64,000 nt of DNA, taken from positions 19,697 to 83,696 of the forward strand of contig CAZIFG010000006.1 of assembly GCA_964539135.1 (NCBI GenBank). Reading direction: 5' to 3'. Of this stretch, positions 15,812 through 24,489 are shown in pieces (the stretch's first letter is position 1; each line of letters starts with the position of its first letter). Both the position numbers and the translations under genes were made by a program. The notes beneath the pieces are model-generated. The model made no database searches and was not told the origin of the DNA. It was given only the letters and a program-made list of their open reading frames with translations. The stretch is from CAZIFG01 sp964539135. Its GTDB lineage: Bacteria; Margulisbacteria; Marinamargulisbacteria; GCA-2716485; CAZIFG01.

Positions 15812-17042
15812 GTCGAATGCCTTTTTTGAGTAGCCCTCGACTTGTCTCTGTGATGATAAATTGAAGCAAATGATTGGCTTCGGGCGTGGTGCAGTGATGG
15901 CTTTTAAGGGTTTCAATCGCTTGTGTTGTGTTTTGATCGGATCTATATAATTCTTTGTGGATGGCTTTGACTTCTAAAATGGTTTCTTTAGAGAGACCGC
16001 CACGTTTCATGCCCACTAAATTAAGCCCCCGAATGCCAGCAGGATTGCCTTCGCACAACATAAATGGGGGGACATCTTGAGGTAATCTTGTATATGCTCC
16101 AACCATGGCGCCTCTTCCAATCCGGACAAATTGATGTACGCCTGTCATGCCTCCAATTACGGCGCGATCCTCAACGTGTGTGTGTCCACCTAGATTGGTC
16201 ATATTCGCAATGATGATATTGTTTCCAAGGACACAGTTGTGTGCAATATGGACGTTTGTGAGGAAAATATTGTCGTGACCAATTTGCGTGATGGTGTCTT
16301 TTCCAGTCGCACGATTGATTGTGACGTATTCTCGGATGATGTTTCTATCCCCAATCACAACCCAGGATTTTTCACCCTTATACTTAATATCTTGAGCTGA
16401 AGATCCAATTACACACCCAAAATGGACATGGCAATTTTTTCCAATTTGAGTCCATTTTTCAATGAAACAATGGCCTTCTACGATAGTGTCATCGCCAATG
16501 ATAACGTGCTCCCCAATAATAGAATTAGGGCCTATTTTTACGTTTTTACCTAAAATAGCTGTGCGATGCACGGTGGCTGTGCCATGAATTTGAGGTTTGG
16601 TTTGCTCATGCGCTAAGGTAAAGGTGAAAATGCCCTCGCAGACAATTCGGCCTTCTACTAAGGCACGGCCTTCCATTTTAATGAAATTACTTCGTGTTTT
16701 GAGAATGTGCATTTCTAATCGCAGTCGATCTCCAGGCACTACCGGCACTCTAAATTTTACTTTATCCATAGAGGCAAAATAGGCATAACGACCGGCAAAT
16801 TCAGGATCTTTCAAGAGGATGGCACCCCCAGTTTGAGCTAAGGCTTCCAAAATGAGAACGCCTGGCATGATGGGGTTGTCTGGAAAATGACCTTGAAAAA
16901 AGGGCTCGTTAATCGTGACATTTTTGAGTCCGATGGCATGGGAGCCTTCTTGAAAGTCTGTGATTTTATCGATGAGTAAAAAAGGGTATCGGTGAGGTAA
17001 AACCTGTTTGATATCTACAATATTCAATTCTTTTTGACTCAT
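15789..17042 (-). CDS. fabZ-lpxA: FabZ-LpxA fusion: 3-hydroxyacyl-ACP dehydratase / UDP-GlcNAc acyltransferase
   Basis: One 417-residue chain holds two enzymes. Residues 1-145 are FabZ ('LPHRYPFLLID' with catalytic His17, 'GHFPDNPIMPGVLILEALAQ' with Glu66), which makes trans-2-enoyl-ACP in fatty acid synthesis. Residues about 150-417 are LpxA, a left-handed beta helix of hexapeptide repeats with 'VHIAHNCVLGNN' (catalytic His) and 'GMTGVHQFVRIGRGAMVGA', which starts lipid A synthesis from the same 3-hydroxyacyl-ACP pool. ATG 17042 is chosen because GAGGG lies 6 bases before it; an upstream in-frame ATG at 17099 lacks support. fabZ and lpxA are often adjacent genes, and LpxC-FabZ fusions are known in Bacteroidetes; a FabZ-LpxA fusion is less familiar. 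Confidence 0.93.
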   Translation of the reverse strand: MSQKELNIVDIKQVLPHRYPFLLIDKITDFQEGSHAIGLKNVTINEPFFQGHFPDNPIMPGVLILEALAQTGGAILLKDPEFAGRYAYFASMDKVKFRVPVVPGDRLRLEMHILKTRSNFIKMEGRALVEGRIVCEGIFTFTLAHEQTKPQIHGTATVHRTAILGKNVKIGPNSIIGEHVIIGDDTIVEGHCFIEKWTQIGKNCHVHFGCVIGSSAQDIKYKGEKSWVVIGDRNIIREYVTINRATGKDTITQIGHDNIFLTNVHIAHNCVLGNNIIIANMTNLGGHTHVEDRAVIGGMTGVHQFVRIGRGAMVGAYTRLPQDVPPFMLCEGNPAGIRGLNLVGMKRGGLSKETILEVKAIHKELYRSDQNTTQAIETLKSHHCTTPEANHLLQFIITETSRGLLKKGIRHEQNDEE

Positions 17043-17130
17043 AGTACCCTCATTCTCCTGTATATTTGTGGTTTTTGCAACCTTGTCTTTGCTTTTCATA
17101 TAGGTGAATTTCGTGTACTCTGGAGTCCTA

Positions 17131-18069
17131 ATGAAGAAAATTTTTGTTACGGGGGCCTCCGGTTGTGTGGGGCATTATATTGTGGAGCAGTTACTGGCTT
17201 ATACGGATTGCGAAATCCATGTTTTGGTGCGGTATCCCCACAAACTTAAACAGGATTTGTCTTCTTATCCGCATGTGATTGTTCACACAGGCGACTTAAA
17301 TCAATTGTCTGTTTTGAAGCCTGTTTTAGATACCATTACCCATTTGATTCACATTGCCACCACTTGGGGGAGTTTTGAGTATGCGTATCAGTTGAATGTG
17401 ACTCGAACGCGAGAACTTTTTTCTTACTTAAATCCAGACTGTATTCAAAAAATTGTGTATTTTTCAACAGCCAGTATTTTGGGGCCAGGATCTTTGCCTG
17501 TTGAAGAGGCACGTTTGTTTGGATCTGGTTATGTTAAATCTAAATTTTTGGCGTATGAAGAATTGCCTACCTTTCCTCATGCAGACAAAGTTGTGACGGT
17601 ATTTCCAACCATGGTTTTTGGGGGGGACGAGACACATCCTTACTCTCATTTGAACGCTGGTGTTATTCCCAATTTGGGGTATTTGAATGTTTTGAGATTT
17701 TTTACCGTGGATGCTTCCTTTCATTTTTTGCATGCCTATGATATTTCACAGGTTACCTTACATCTCTTATTTAATGCCACATCGTCGCGAGCTTTGGTTT
17801 TGGGACAATCTTTGATTACAGCAGATCAGGCCTTGTCTGTTTTATGTGATGTTTTTCAGAAAAAAAGTTGGTTTAGGTTTAAAATTAAACCGAATTTTGT
17901 TTTTACCTTGGCCAAACTTTTTCGCATTATAATTGGCCCTTGGGAACGGTATTGCATCACACACCCTCATATGGCTTATGATACAGTTAATCCGGAAACC
18001 TATGGTTTGGTCTCTAAATTTCCCACTTTAAAAACGGTTTTAACAGATATTAAAGATCAGACTTACTGA
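17131..18069 (+). CDS. NAD(P)-dependent epimerase/dehydratase (extended SDR)
   Basis: This 312-residue Rossmann protein has 'KKIFVTGASGCVGHYIVEQLL' (Gly-rich NAD loop), an acidic 'HTGDLNQ' strand, 'HIATTW' and a 'Y-V-K-S-K' active-site pair with a preceding 'STASILG'. ATG 17131 follows a GGAG site and places the Gly motif at the N-terminus; the in-frame ATG at 17104 is less likely. It overlaps the next gene by 3 bases (TGATG). The substrate is unknown: extended SDRs act on nucleotide sugars, sterols or dihydroflavonol-like compounds, and the neighbour, an rRNA-modifying enzyme, does not help. Confidence 0.8.
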   Translation: MKKIFVTGASGCVGHYIVEQLLAYTDCEIHVLVRYPHKLKQDLSSYPHVIVHTGDLNQLSVLKPVLDTITHLIHIATTWGSFEYAYQLNVTRTRELFSYLNPDCIQKIVYFSTASILGPGSLPVEEARLFGSGYVKSKFLAYEELPTFPHADKVVTVFPTMVFGGDETHPYSHLNAGVIPNLGYLNVLRFFTVDASFHFLHAYDISQVTLHLLFNATSSRALVLGQSLITADQALSVLCDVFQKKSWFRFKIKPNFVFTLAKLFRIIIGPWERYCITHPHMAYDTVNPETYGLVSKFPTLKTVLTDIKDQTY

Positions 18070-18752
18070 TGTCTGAACCCATTCGTATTCAGAAATATTT
18101 ATCTCAAGCGGGTATTTTATCCCGAAGAAAAGCAGAGGCCGCAATTTTAGCAGGGCATGTGTTGATTAATGGACTTCCGGCTGTTTTAGGTCAGAAACTG
18201 GATCCAGCTGTCGATCTTATTACCTTAGATCCTATCATTGATGCTCAAAAATCAGCCTATATTTATCTTAAGTTTCATAAACCCAGAGGCATTGTGACGA
18301 ATTGCCCGCATCCAGGCGATACGCAGATTACAGATCTTTTGCCGAAAGAATATCGTCACCTTTCCAGTGTTGGACGTCTGGATAAAGAATCCGAAGGCCT
18401 TATTTTGATGACGGATGATGGTCTTTTTTCTAAAGAATTGATTCAGGGTGATGTTCCGCATGAACGTACCTATCTGGTCTCTGTTAATATGAATTTAAAC
18501 GCATCGGATTTGAAAACCTTGGCGGCGGGTGTGGTGATTTTAAATGGGTATAAAACCAAACCCTGTCAGGTCATGGCTTTAGGGCCTCGTCAATTTAAAA
18601 TTACTTTGACGGAAGGTAAAAACCGCCAAATTCGGCGCATGGTGGAGACTTTGGGCTTGCAGGTGATGCAATTAAAGCGGGTTTCTTTTGGCCGTTATGA
18701 TTTAGGGTCCTTAAGTGTGGGACATTTTGAATTGGTGCCGCGACTTCTTTAA
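18069..18752 (+). CDS. RsuA/RluB-family rRNA pseudouridine synthase
   Basis: This 227-residue protein has an N-terminal S4 RNA-binding domain (about 4-50, 'IRIQKYLSQAGILSRRKAEAAI') and a pseudouridine synthase domain with 'VGRLDKESEGLILMTDDG', whose Asp is the catalytic residue, plus 'LTEGKNRQIRRMVETLG'. This is the RsuA/RluB/RluE/RluF group, which modifies 16S or 23S rRNA. The exact target cannot be read, though the sequence resembles RluB/RluF more than RsuA. It is coupled to the epimerase gene and overlaps the convergent leuD by 4 bp. Confidence 0.9.
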   Translation: MSEPIRIQKYLSQAGILSRRKAEAAILAGHVLINGLPAVLGQKLDPAVDLITLDPIIDAQKSAYIYLKFHKPRGIVTNCPHPGDTQITDLLPKEYRHLSSVGRLDKESEGLILMTDDGLFSKELIQGDVPHERTYLVSVNMNLNASDLKTLAAGVVILNGYKTKPCQVMALGPRQFKITLTEGKNRQIRRMVETLGLQVMQLKRVSFGRYDLGSLSVGHFELVPRLL

Positions 18753-19339
18753 TAGGGCAGTGCGGCATTTACAGCTGAGATTTTGTCTTTGTTTTTTTCT
18801 AAACTGGTAATGACGTCCCACTCTCCTGATAAAAAGGCCTCTTGATGCCCAGATGGCATTTTAAATCTGAGGGTTTGTGTAGGGGTTGTGAGTGTTAAAT
18901 TTTGGATGTTAATCGTGAATAGTGCGCTTGGATTGGATTGGCATTCTGCTTGCAATGTGGCAATTTCGTACTCGGTTACGATTAAAACGGGTAGGCCAAT
19001 GGCTTTGCAGTTTCCTGAAAAAATTTCTGAGAAAGATTCGCCTATAATAGCTTTAAATCCATACCGTTTAATGGATTGTGGTGCATGTTCTCTGGAGGAG
19101 CCGCAGCCGAAATTTTTGTTCACGAGCATGATTTTAGCGTCTTTAAATGTGAGATCATTCAAAGGATGTCCTTTAGGATTGCCTTGGGCATCAAATCGGA
19201 CATCGTAAAAGAGGTAGTGTCCCATTTTTTCAAAGGTGATTTCTTTGAGAAACCGTGCAGGTGTGATGCGATCTGTATCAAGATCATTTCCGGGAATGGC
19301 GATGGCTTTTTCAGCTATTTTTTCTATTTTTGTGTCCAT
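18749..19339 (-). CDS. leuD: 3-isopropylmalate dehydratase small subunit
   Basis: This 196-residue swivel-domain subunit works with LeuC in leucine synthesis, isomerising 2- to 3-isopropylmalate. It has 'PGNDLDTDRITPARFLK', 'NFGCGSSREHAPQSIKRYGFKAIIGESFSEIF' and 'NCKAIGLPV', all standard for LeuD. Its partner leuC lies 1.75 kb upstream on the same strand, separated by a porin gene and an opposite-strand gene, although leuC and leuD are normally adjacent. Confidence 0.94.
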   Translation of the reverse strand: MDTKIEKIAEKAIAIPGNDLDTDRITPARFLKEITFEKMGHYLFYDVRFDAQGNPKGHPLNDLTFKDAKIMLVNKNFGCGSSREHAPQSIKRYGFKAIIGESFSEIFSGNCKAIGLPVLIVTEYEIATLQAECQSNPSALFTINIQNLTLTTPTQTLRFKMPSGHQEAFLSGEWDVITSLEKNKDKISAVNAALPY

Positions 19340-19379
19340 AGTGGCTGCATTCTAACAGAATTGAGACAACTTGTGAAAT

Positions 19380-20396
19380 TTATAACTCCAAAATGACGGC
19401 TGTTGTGAAGATGGTTTGAGAATCTTGATGGTTGAGTTGAAGGTGTTTAATTTCCCACCTGCTGACGGTTTTTTTGTTGAGCGTATAATCGGTTCTGATT
19501 GCATAGGCATTGGCCTCTAACTGGGCTGTGATGACTCCTGATGGATCTTGGTAGGATTCTATTCGGCCTGAAAAAGACCACTTTTTATGGATTTGATACT
19601 GGGCTTGAATCAACCATGCATACCAAAACTCTGAGTTGTTTTTTTCTTCATTTTCTTGCCATCCTGTGTCTAGGTCTCCTGCTAGTTTTAAGGTTTCAGA
19701 GACGGTATAAATAGCATAAAAATTGTGAAAAATGCGTTGGCGAGAAGGGGAATGGTTTTCTTGTTCGTTCCCTAAAAAGGTGCTGGAGTTTAATATTAAT
19801 TTTGGGCTCCACTGGTATTGTATTTGTGTCCCAAAGGCCTTGTTTTGATTCGTGTCGCTGATGACTTGCCAGCCATTTAAGGCGTAGGCGGTGAGGGTTG
19901 TTTTGGCGTTTGCGGCGTAGGATAGTCGTGCGCCGGATTCATAATAAGGGGAATTATCGGCCAGTATGGACCTGGATAGCATCCAATTGTCTTTTGAAAT
20001 GGCAGATTCCATGCCAATATGAGATGGGAATATCCCTAAATCTACCCATATGGTAGGGCTTAATTTATAGCCTAAATATGCCGAATAAATAGATCGTGTC
20101 CAGGGAATTTCGGCTGCATAATTTGTTTCTACATATTTTCCCATGTGGAGGCCAAGTTCGCTTCTATAATGCGATGTTTCATAGTTGGCTAGAATGAGGG
20201 CATGATTGAGCTGAGCGGTATTGAGTTGACTGTATGTATAGCTAAATGGATAGGGGGTGTTTGTTTCTTGAGACGGGGTGTTTGCTGCGTAATAGAAATC
20301 TGCGAGGGCTCTTATTTTGAATGGGGATGATGCATAAAGGTTAAAAGATAAACAGATTAAAATAAAGAGGCTTATTCGGAGTGCTGTATTTGACAT
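19380..20396 (-). CDS. Outer-membrane beta-barrel porin (OmpL/Bbp2-like)
   Basis: This 338-residue protein has a signal peptide (MSNTALRISLFILICLSFNLYAS, cleaved near 23) and a barrel of alternating strands ending in Leu. Features such as 'ADFYYAANTPSQETNTPYPF', 'ELGLHMGKYVETNYAAE' and repeated 'G.Y.LSP..W.DLGIFPSHIG' are those of the putative beta-barrel porin-2 (OmpL-like) family. It should sit in the outer membrane as a channel; its substrate is unknown. It lies between leuD and leuC on the same strand. Confidence 0.72.
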   Translation of the reverse strand: MSNTALRISLFILICLSFNLYASSPFKIRALADFYYAANTPSQETNTPYPFSYTYSQLNTAQLNHALILANYETSHYRSELGLHMGKYVETNYAAEIPWTRSIYSAYLGYKLSPTIWVDLGIFPSHIGMESAISKDNWMLSRSILADNSPYYESGARLSYAANAKTTLTAYALNGWQVISDTNQNKAFGTQIQYQWSPKLILNSSTFLGNEQENHSPSRQRIFHNFYAIYTVSETLKLAGDLDTGWQENEEKNNSEFWYAWLIQAQYQIHKKWSFSGRIESYQDPSGVITAQLEANAYAIRTDYTLNKKTVSRWEIKHLQLNHQDSQTIFTTAVILEL

Positions 20397-20465
20397 GGGC
20401 TTCCTTTGAATTTTAAGGGTTTTAAAATTCGGATGGGAGTATAGTCCTCTTATATGGAGGTGTCA

Positions 20466-20504
20466 ATGAAGCAGCGACGTTGTTTTTTTGTGAATTTCTT
20501 GTAG
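20466..20504 (+). CDS. Possible 12-residue leader peptide
   Basis: ATATGGAGGTGTCA puts a strong ribosome site right before an ATG whose frame reads MKQRRCFFVNFL and stops 9 bases before the start at 20514. The strength of the site relative to the tiny frame suggests a translated leader or coupling device for the next gene. It could equally be chance. Confidence 0.2.
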   Translation: MKQRRCFFVNFL

Positions 20505-20513
20505 GATGGAGAT

Positions 20514-21080
20514 ATGATACTTTTATTTAAAGTGGTATCGTCTCGTCATCTTTCTCCGCTTGATTTGACTGTTCCTTCTCTTATTGGTGTGATGTATCGT
20601 CGTGTTTTACAGCGTGGTCTTGACTATTATTTGAATCGATATTTTCCTGTTCGAACTTATTTTTTTCCTCATCCAACTTGCGAGATTCCCTTTGTGACGC
20701 TTTTGGATTTGGAACATTTTTTAAACCAGGTGCATCAAAGTGCCTTTCCGATTCGGTTTAGTTCGGAAGATTCCCAGCGCTTGAAACTGGCGCGTTGGGC
20801 GGTTTATCAGGTGAATGAATCTCGTAAATTGTGGATTGCTCAAAAAGATAGACGATGGGCGTTTTCTGTTTTGAATGGGGAAGCTTTTTCTGCCGCATTA
20901 TTACGGTTTAAACGTATTATGTGGATAAAAAAAGAGACTTTGAATCGCTGTTTATTGCGTCCTTTATCTCGAGTGGTCTCAGAGAGTGACTCCTCCGGTG
21001 CGGCAGACTCCCCGCTTTCGGGATATTATACGCCCCCTACCTGTGAGGCTCATGTGCGGTTGATTGGACGGCCGGGTTAG
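20514..21080 (+). CDS. Hypothetical protein, 188 aa
   Basis: Not recognised. It is a basic, aromatic-rich soluble protein; the first half is rich in Tyr, Phe and Arg ('MYRRVLQRGLDYYLNRYFPVRTYFF'), the middle is helical ('SQRLKLARWAVYQVNESRKLWIA') and the end is a Ser/Gly-rich low-complexity tail. A GGATGGAGAT ribosome site precedes the ATG. It is encoded opposite to leuC and leuD and lies between them. Codon use looks like its + strand neighbours, so it is probably a real gene. Confidence 0.5.
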   Translation: MILLFKVVSSRHLSPLDLTVPSLIGVMYRRVLQRGLDYYLNRYFPVRTYFFPHPTCEIPFVTLLDLEHFLNQVHQSAFPIRFSSEDSQRLKLARWAVYQVNESRKLWIAQKDRRWAFSVLNGEAFSAALLRFKRIMWIKKETLNRCLLRPLSRVVSESDSSGAADSPLSGYYTPPTCEAHVRLIGRPG

Positions 21081-21089
21081 GGGGATGTT

Positions 21090-22493
21090 TTAGATAAATT
21101 CTCGAATGTCTGAAACTTTGCCTGTAATCGCGGCAGCTGCTGCCATTGCAGGGCTCATCAGCAAGGTCCTGCCTGTAGGACTACCTTGTCTGCCCATGAA
21201 ATTTCGATTGCTGGTGCTGGCGCAGAGTTGATCTCCTTCTAATTTGTCCGGATTCATGGCCAAGCACATGGAACATCCGGCTTCTCGCCATTCTGCGCCA
21301 GAGGTCTTAATAATGTCATCTAAGCCTAAAGCTTCTGCCTCTTTTTTGACTTGTTGAGATCCAGGGACCACAATGGCTTTTGTGTTTTTTGCCACTTTGT
21401 TGCCCTTTAAAATGGTAGCTGCTTCTTGGATGTCGGACAGTCTGGAATTGGTGCAGGAGCCAATAAAGACCACATCTATAGGTGTGCCTTTAAGTGGTGT
21501 TTCGGGTTTGAGTTTCATGTAGCGATAGGCATCTTCTGCTGTTTTTTGGTGTTCTTCAGGTAAATCGGCTATTTTGGGCAGTAGATCTTGTATTCCAATG
21601 GATTGTGCGGGCGTTACTCCCCAGGTGACCATGGGGCTGAGATCGTCTGTATGAAAGGTGACTACATCGTCATATACGGCGTCTTCCCGAGAGGCGATAG
21701 ACAGCCAGTAGGCTTTTTCTGCTTCGAATGCGTCTCCTTTGGGGGCAAATTCTCGGCCTTGAATATAATTGATGGTGGTTTGGTCTGGATTGACGTAGCC
21801 AATTCGGGCACCGCCTTCGATGCTCATATTGCAAACGGTCATGCGCTCTTCCATGCTCATGGCATCAAAAACACTGCCGCCAAATTCATACGCATATCCG
21901 ATTCCGCCTTTTACGCCCAATTGTTGAATGATTTTTAAAATGATGTCTTTGGCGTAAAGGCCTTTTGTGAGTTTGCCTTCAAAATTAATGCGACGCACTT
22001 TTAGGGGGCTTAAAGCTAGCGTTTGCGTTTGAAGGACCATGCGAACTTCTGTGGTGCCAATGCCAAAAGCAAGACTTCCAAAGGCACCGTGGGTGCTGGT
22101 GTGGCTGTCGCCGCAGGCAATGGTCATGCCGGGACGCGTTAACCCTAATTCTGGGCTGATGACGTGGACAATGCCTTGTTTTTGAGTGGTTGTATTAAAA
22201 AACGGAATGTTAAATTCTTTGACGTTGGCTTCCAGTGCTTGGCACATGGCTTCTGCTTCTTTGTCTTGAAAGGGACGGCTTTGACTTAGGGTTGGAATGA
22301 TGTGATCTAATGTGGCAAAAGTTCTGTTGGGATAGGCTACAGTTGCCTTTGCTTCTTTGATCATGGCAAACGCTTGTGGGGTTGTTACTTCGTGGATGAG
22401 GTGGAGCCCAATGAACAGTTGATCTTGTCCATTTGGAAGGGTGCCCACTTTATGTTGATCCCAGACTTTATTGTATAAGGTGTTTTTAGCCAT
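21090..22493 (-). CDS. leuC: 3-isopropylmalate dehydratase large subunit
   Basis: This 467-residue aconitase-family subunit holds the 4Fe-4S cluster: 'VFIGSCTNSRLSD' gives one Cys, and 'AGCSMCLAMNPD' gives the other two. 'CGDSHTSTHGAFGSLAFGIGTTEV' and 'SNRNFMGRQGSPTGRTLLMSPAMAAAAAITG' are also standard. It acts with LeuD in leucine synthesis. Other leucine genes (leuA, leuB) are not in the window. The MITE end remnant at 22542-22557 lies about 50 bases upstream of its start. Confidence 0.96.
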   Translation of the reverse strand: MAKNTLYNKVWDQHKVGTLPNGQDQLFIGLHLIHEVTTPQAFAMIKEAKATVAYPNRTFATLDHIIPTLSQSRPFQDKEAEAMCQALEANVKEFNIPFFNTTTQKQGIVHVISPELGLTRPGMTIACGDSHTSTHGAFGSLAFGIGTTEVRMVLQTQTLALSPLKVRRINFEGKLTKGLYAKDIILKIIQQLGVKGGIGYAYEFGGSVFDAMSMEERMTVCNMSIEGGARIGYVNPDQTTINYIQGREFAPKGDAFEAEKAYWLSIASREDAVYDDVVTFHTDDLSPMVTWGVTPAQSIGIQDLLPKIADLPEEHQKTAEDAYRYMKLKPETPLKGTPIDVVFIGSCTNSRLSDIQEAATILKGNKVAKNTKAIVVPGSQQVKKEAEALGLDDIIKTSGAEWREAGCSMCLAMNPDKLEGDQLCASTSNRNFMGRQGSPTGRTLLMSPAMAAAAAITGKVSDIREFI

Positions 22494-22541
22494 AATTATG
22501 TCAGGTACACTACGAAATTTCAGTCTCTTTCGTCAAGAGTC

Positions 22542-22557
22542 GTTTCGCAACAGTCCC
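22542..22557 (+). repeat. End remnant of the miniature inverted-repeat element
   Basis: GTTTCGCAACAGTCCC is one mismatch from the last 16 bases of the element copy at 39896-40033 (ATTTCGCAACAGTCCC). No interior or opposite end is present. It lies between the leuC start and the end of the gene at 22565. Confidence 0.5.
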
Positions 22558-22564
22558 GAGTTGT

Positions 22565-23689
22565 TTAGCTTAAAAGATCCTTTTCTGATGTTTTGGGCCT
22601 TTTGGGGAGGTTTTCTAAGAGCTTTAAATATCTTTTTTGAGCCTCTTCTTCCGATTGTCTCATCCGATTTTGTCGTTCGATTTCTTTTGCGACGGTTTCT
22701 CTTAAAAAGGGACCAGGTACAATTTTAAAGGTGTTCAATTCCAGTTTAGCAGCATCTAAATCCCACATGAGGCCCAGTCCAACAGTAATGCTTTTGGCGA
22801 CATCTACATCTGTTTGAAGCGCTTCAGAACTTTCTCCTTTTTCTTCAGATAACATGGTTAATCCTGTATTTATTTTAAGACTTGAAAATCTCTCTGCTGC
22901 GACGGCTTCGTAGGCAAGCTCTTTCATTTTGCTGAATTCTTTGCAGGGATTGAGTGGGTCTCTGGCCTCATAATTTGTACCTAGGGTTACCCATGTTACA
23001 TATAGGGGATATCCCAATAGTCTTTGGACTCTTTTGACAAGATCTATGGCATTTTCATTTTGAATTTTATTGATGGCGAGGAAGTGTTTTTTTAATTCAG
23101 AGTCGTCTGAGGCCTCTAGTGTCGCGTCGTGCTTCAATAGCCCATAGGTGTTGATTACATTGAGATGGGTGATGCCTTTTTTGCGTAGTGTTTCTGCAAC
23201 TTTTTTCGCGAGTTCGTTTTTGTCAGAGTCTGAGAGATCACTTTTGGTTAAATCTGCGCATTCTTCCGTGTCTTTAGTACTTTCTTTTTTTGATATTACG
23301 AGGGCGGTTTCACCGAATGTGTCTTGTAAAATTTTCCCAATATTTCCTTTTCCAAGAATGAGATGGTGAGTTCGATCTATTCGGAGGCTTGGCTTCATTT
23401 CTTCTCTAAATTCTAAATGTTTGATTTGCACAGGGCTGGGTAGGGGTATTTCTAATGATGGGGTTGTTACTCTTTTTAATACTCGGCTTGGATTTTCACG
23501 TAATACAAAGGTTTCGTTTCTGCGTAGACGTTCTCGAGTGAGAAGGCTTGTTGTGCCTTCTGTATTTAAATGCCCAAAAGCATTTTGAATTTTTTGGATT
23601 AGACTATGAATCCCTCTAAGTGGCGGGGGGGAGGATTTAAATGTAGTGGGTAAGGCTCGTGTCAGGACTGGAATTATGCGTGTATTCAT
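22565..23689 (-). CDS. SDR-like protein with Phe in place of catalytic Tyr; paralog of 26732-28018
   Basis: This 374-residue protein has no recognised name. Residues 109-260 look like a degenerate short-chain dehydrogenase: 'LILGKGNIGKIL' (113-118 Gly loop), 'NVINTYGLL' (179-183), 'VTLGTNYEARD' (235-239) and 'EFSKMKELA', where the Y-x-x-x-K pair reads F252-S-K-M-K256. The first 43 residues are basic and lack acidic residues (MNTRIIPVLTRALPTTFKSS), like an organelle presequence. It shares order and motifs with the + strand gene at 26732. The missing Tyr suggests no ordinary oxidoreductase activity. The role is unknown. Confidence 0.55.
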   Translation of the reverse strand: MNTRIIPVLTRALPTTFKSSPPPLRGIHSLIQKIQNAFGHLNTEGTTSLLTRERLRRNETFVLRENPSRVLKRVTTPSLEIPLPSPVQIKHLEFREEMKPSLRIDRTHHLILGKGNIGKILQDTFGETALVISKKESTKDTEECADLTKSDLSDSDKNELAKKVAETLRKKGITHLNVINTYGLLKHDATLEASDDSELKKHFLAINKIQNENAIDLVKRVQRLLGYPLYVTWVTLGTNYEARDPLNPCKEFSKMKELAYEAVAAERFSSLKINTGLTMLSEEKGESSEALQTDVDVAKSITVGLGLMWDLDAAKLELNTFKIVPGPFLRETVAKEIERQNRMRQSEEEAQKRYLKLLENLPKRPKTSEKDLLS

Positions 23690-23792
23690 GCTTTTTTGTC
23701 CTTTTTTATTTTGTTTTTTTATCTATAACCTTATTTCATAGTACTATTTCTTTATTTTTTGTCAATTTTTATTTTTTGACTTTACATTATTT

Positions 23793-23808
23793 TTTAAGCA
23801 TGCTTAAA
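23793..23808. promoter_or_regulatory. Operator-like palindrome before the metalloregulator gene
   Basis: TTTAAGCATGCTTAAA is a perfect 16-bp palindrome ending 8 bases before the ATG of the DtxR/MntR-type gene. DtxR-family regulators bind palindromes of this size and style. A promoter-like TTGTCA (23759-23764)-N18-TACATT (23783-23788) lies just upstream, so bound regulator would block early transcription. It fits autoregulation of the mntR-mntH unit. Confidence 0.6.
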
Positions 23809-23815
23809 TGTTTTT

Positions 23816-24487
23816 ATGAAGCCGTTAAAACAATCTACTGAAAACTATCTTAAGTTTATTTTTAAACTTCAACAAAGTGATCCTCGGGGGGTTAAGCCTT
23901 TGGCGCTTGCTAAGGCTTTGGATGTTTCTGCACCTGCGGTTACGGATATGCTTAGGAAATTGGCAGATGAAAAATGGGTGGAATATACGCCGTATAAGCA
24001 AATTACCTTAACAGAAATGGGGATGACTTATGGCCAAAATATGGTGCGCAGGCATCGATTGTGGGAACTGTATCTTCATCAAGTTTTAGGATTTTCATGG
24101 GATAAAGTTCATGAGGAGGCTGAGAAATTAGAGCATGCGTCTTCGGATGCCTTAATTGATCGCTTAGAAGAAGCATTGGGCTTTCCTCATTATGATCCGC
24201 ATGGAGATCCTATTCCCTCTAAAGAGGGAGTGTTTCCACCGCCTATTATGAGTGTACCTTTGTCTCGGTGCCATGTAGGGGAATCTGTGAAAGTGGTTCG
24301 AGTCAGTGATTTTGATACTGATTTTTTGCATTATATTCAGGGGTTGGGGATTCAACTTCAAACCGTGATTCGCTTGCAAGAAATTCGGTCTTTTGATCAT
24401 TCTTTGCTTATTGATATTAAGGGGAAAGGGGAAAGCATTTCAGCTTTAACGGCGAGTCATATTTTTGTAATACATTTGGAGGAATAG
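23816..24487 (+). CDS. mntR: DtxR/MntR-family metal-dependent regulator
   Basis: This 223-residue regulator has three parts: an N-terminal winged helix ('STENYLKFIFKLQQ' and 'LAKALDVSAPAVTDMLRKLADEKWVEY'), a metal-binding dimerisation domain ('RRHRLWELYLHQVLGFSWDKVHEEAEKLEHASSDALIDRLEEALGFP') and a C-terminal FeoA/SH3-like domain (about 150-222). DtxR/MntR/IdeR proteins repress metal uptake when Mn(II) or Fe(II) is plentiful. mntH follows after 2 bases, which favours manganese sensing. No clear ribosome site precedes the ATG. The palindrome at 23793-23808 is its probable operator. Confidence 0.87.
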   Translation: MKPLKQSTENYLKFIFKLQQSDPRGVKPLALAKALDVSAPAVTDMLRKLADEKWVEYTPYKQITLTEMGMTYGQNMVRRHRLWELYLHQVLGFSWDKVHEEAEKLEHASSDALIDRLEEALGFPHYDPHGDPIPSKEGVFPPPIMSVPLSRCHVGESVKVVRVSDFDTDFLHYIQGLGIQLQTVIRLQEIRSFDHSLLIDIKGKGESISALTASHIFVIHLEE

Positions 24488-24489
24488 TC

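Noticed and set aside
15812..15916. Longer pilin-like protein starting at 15916
   Set aside because: It would put 35 extra residues before the prepilin leader and lies wholly inside lpxA coding sequence.
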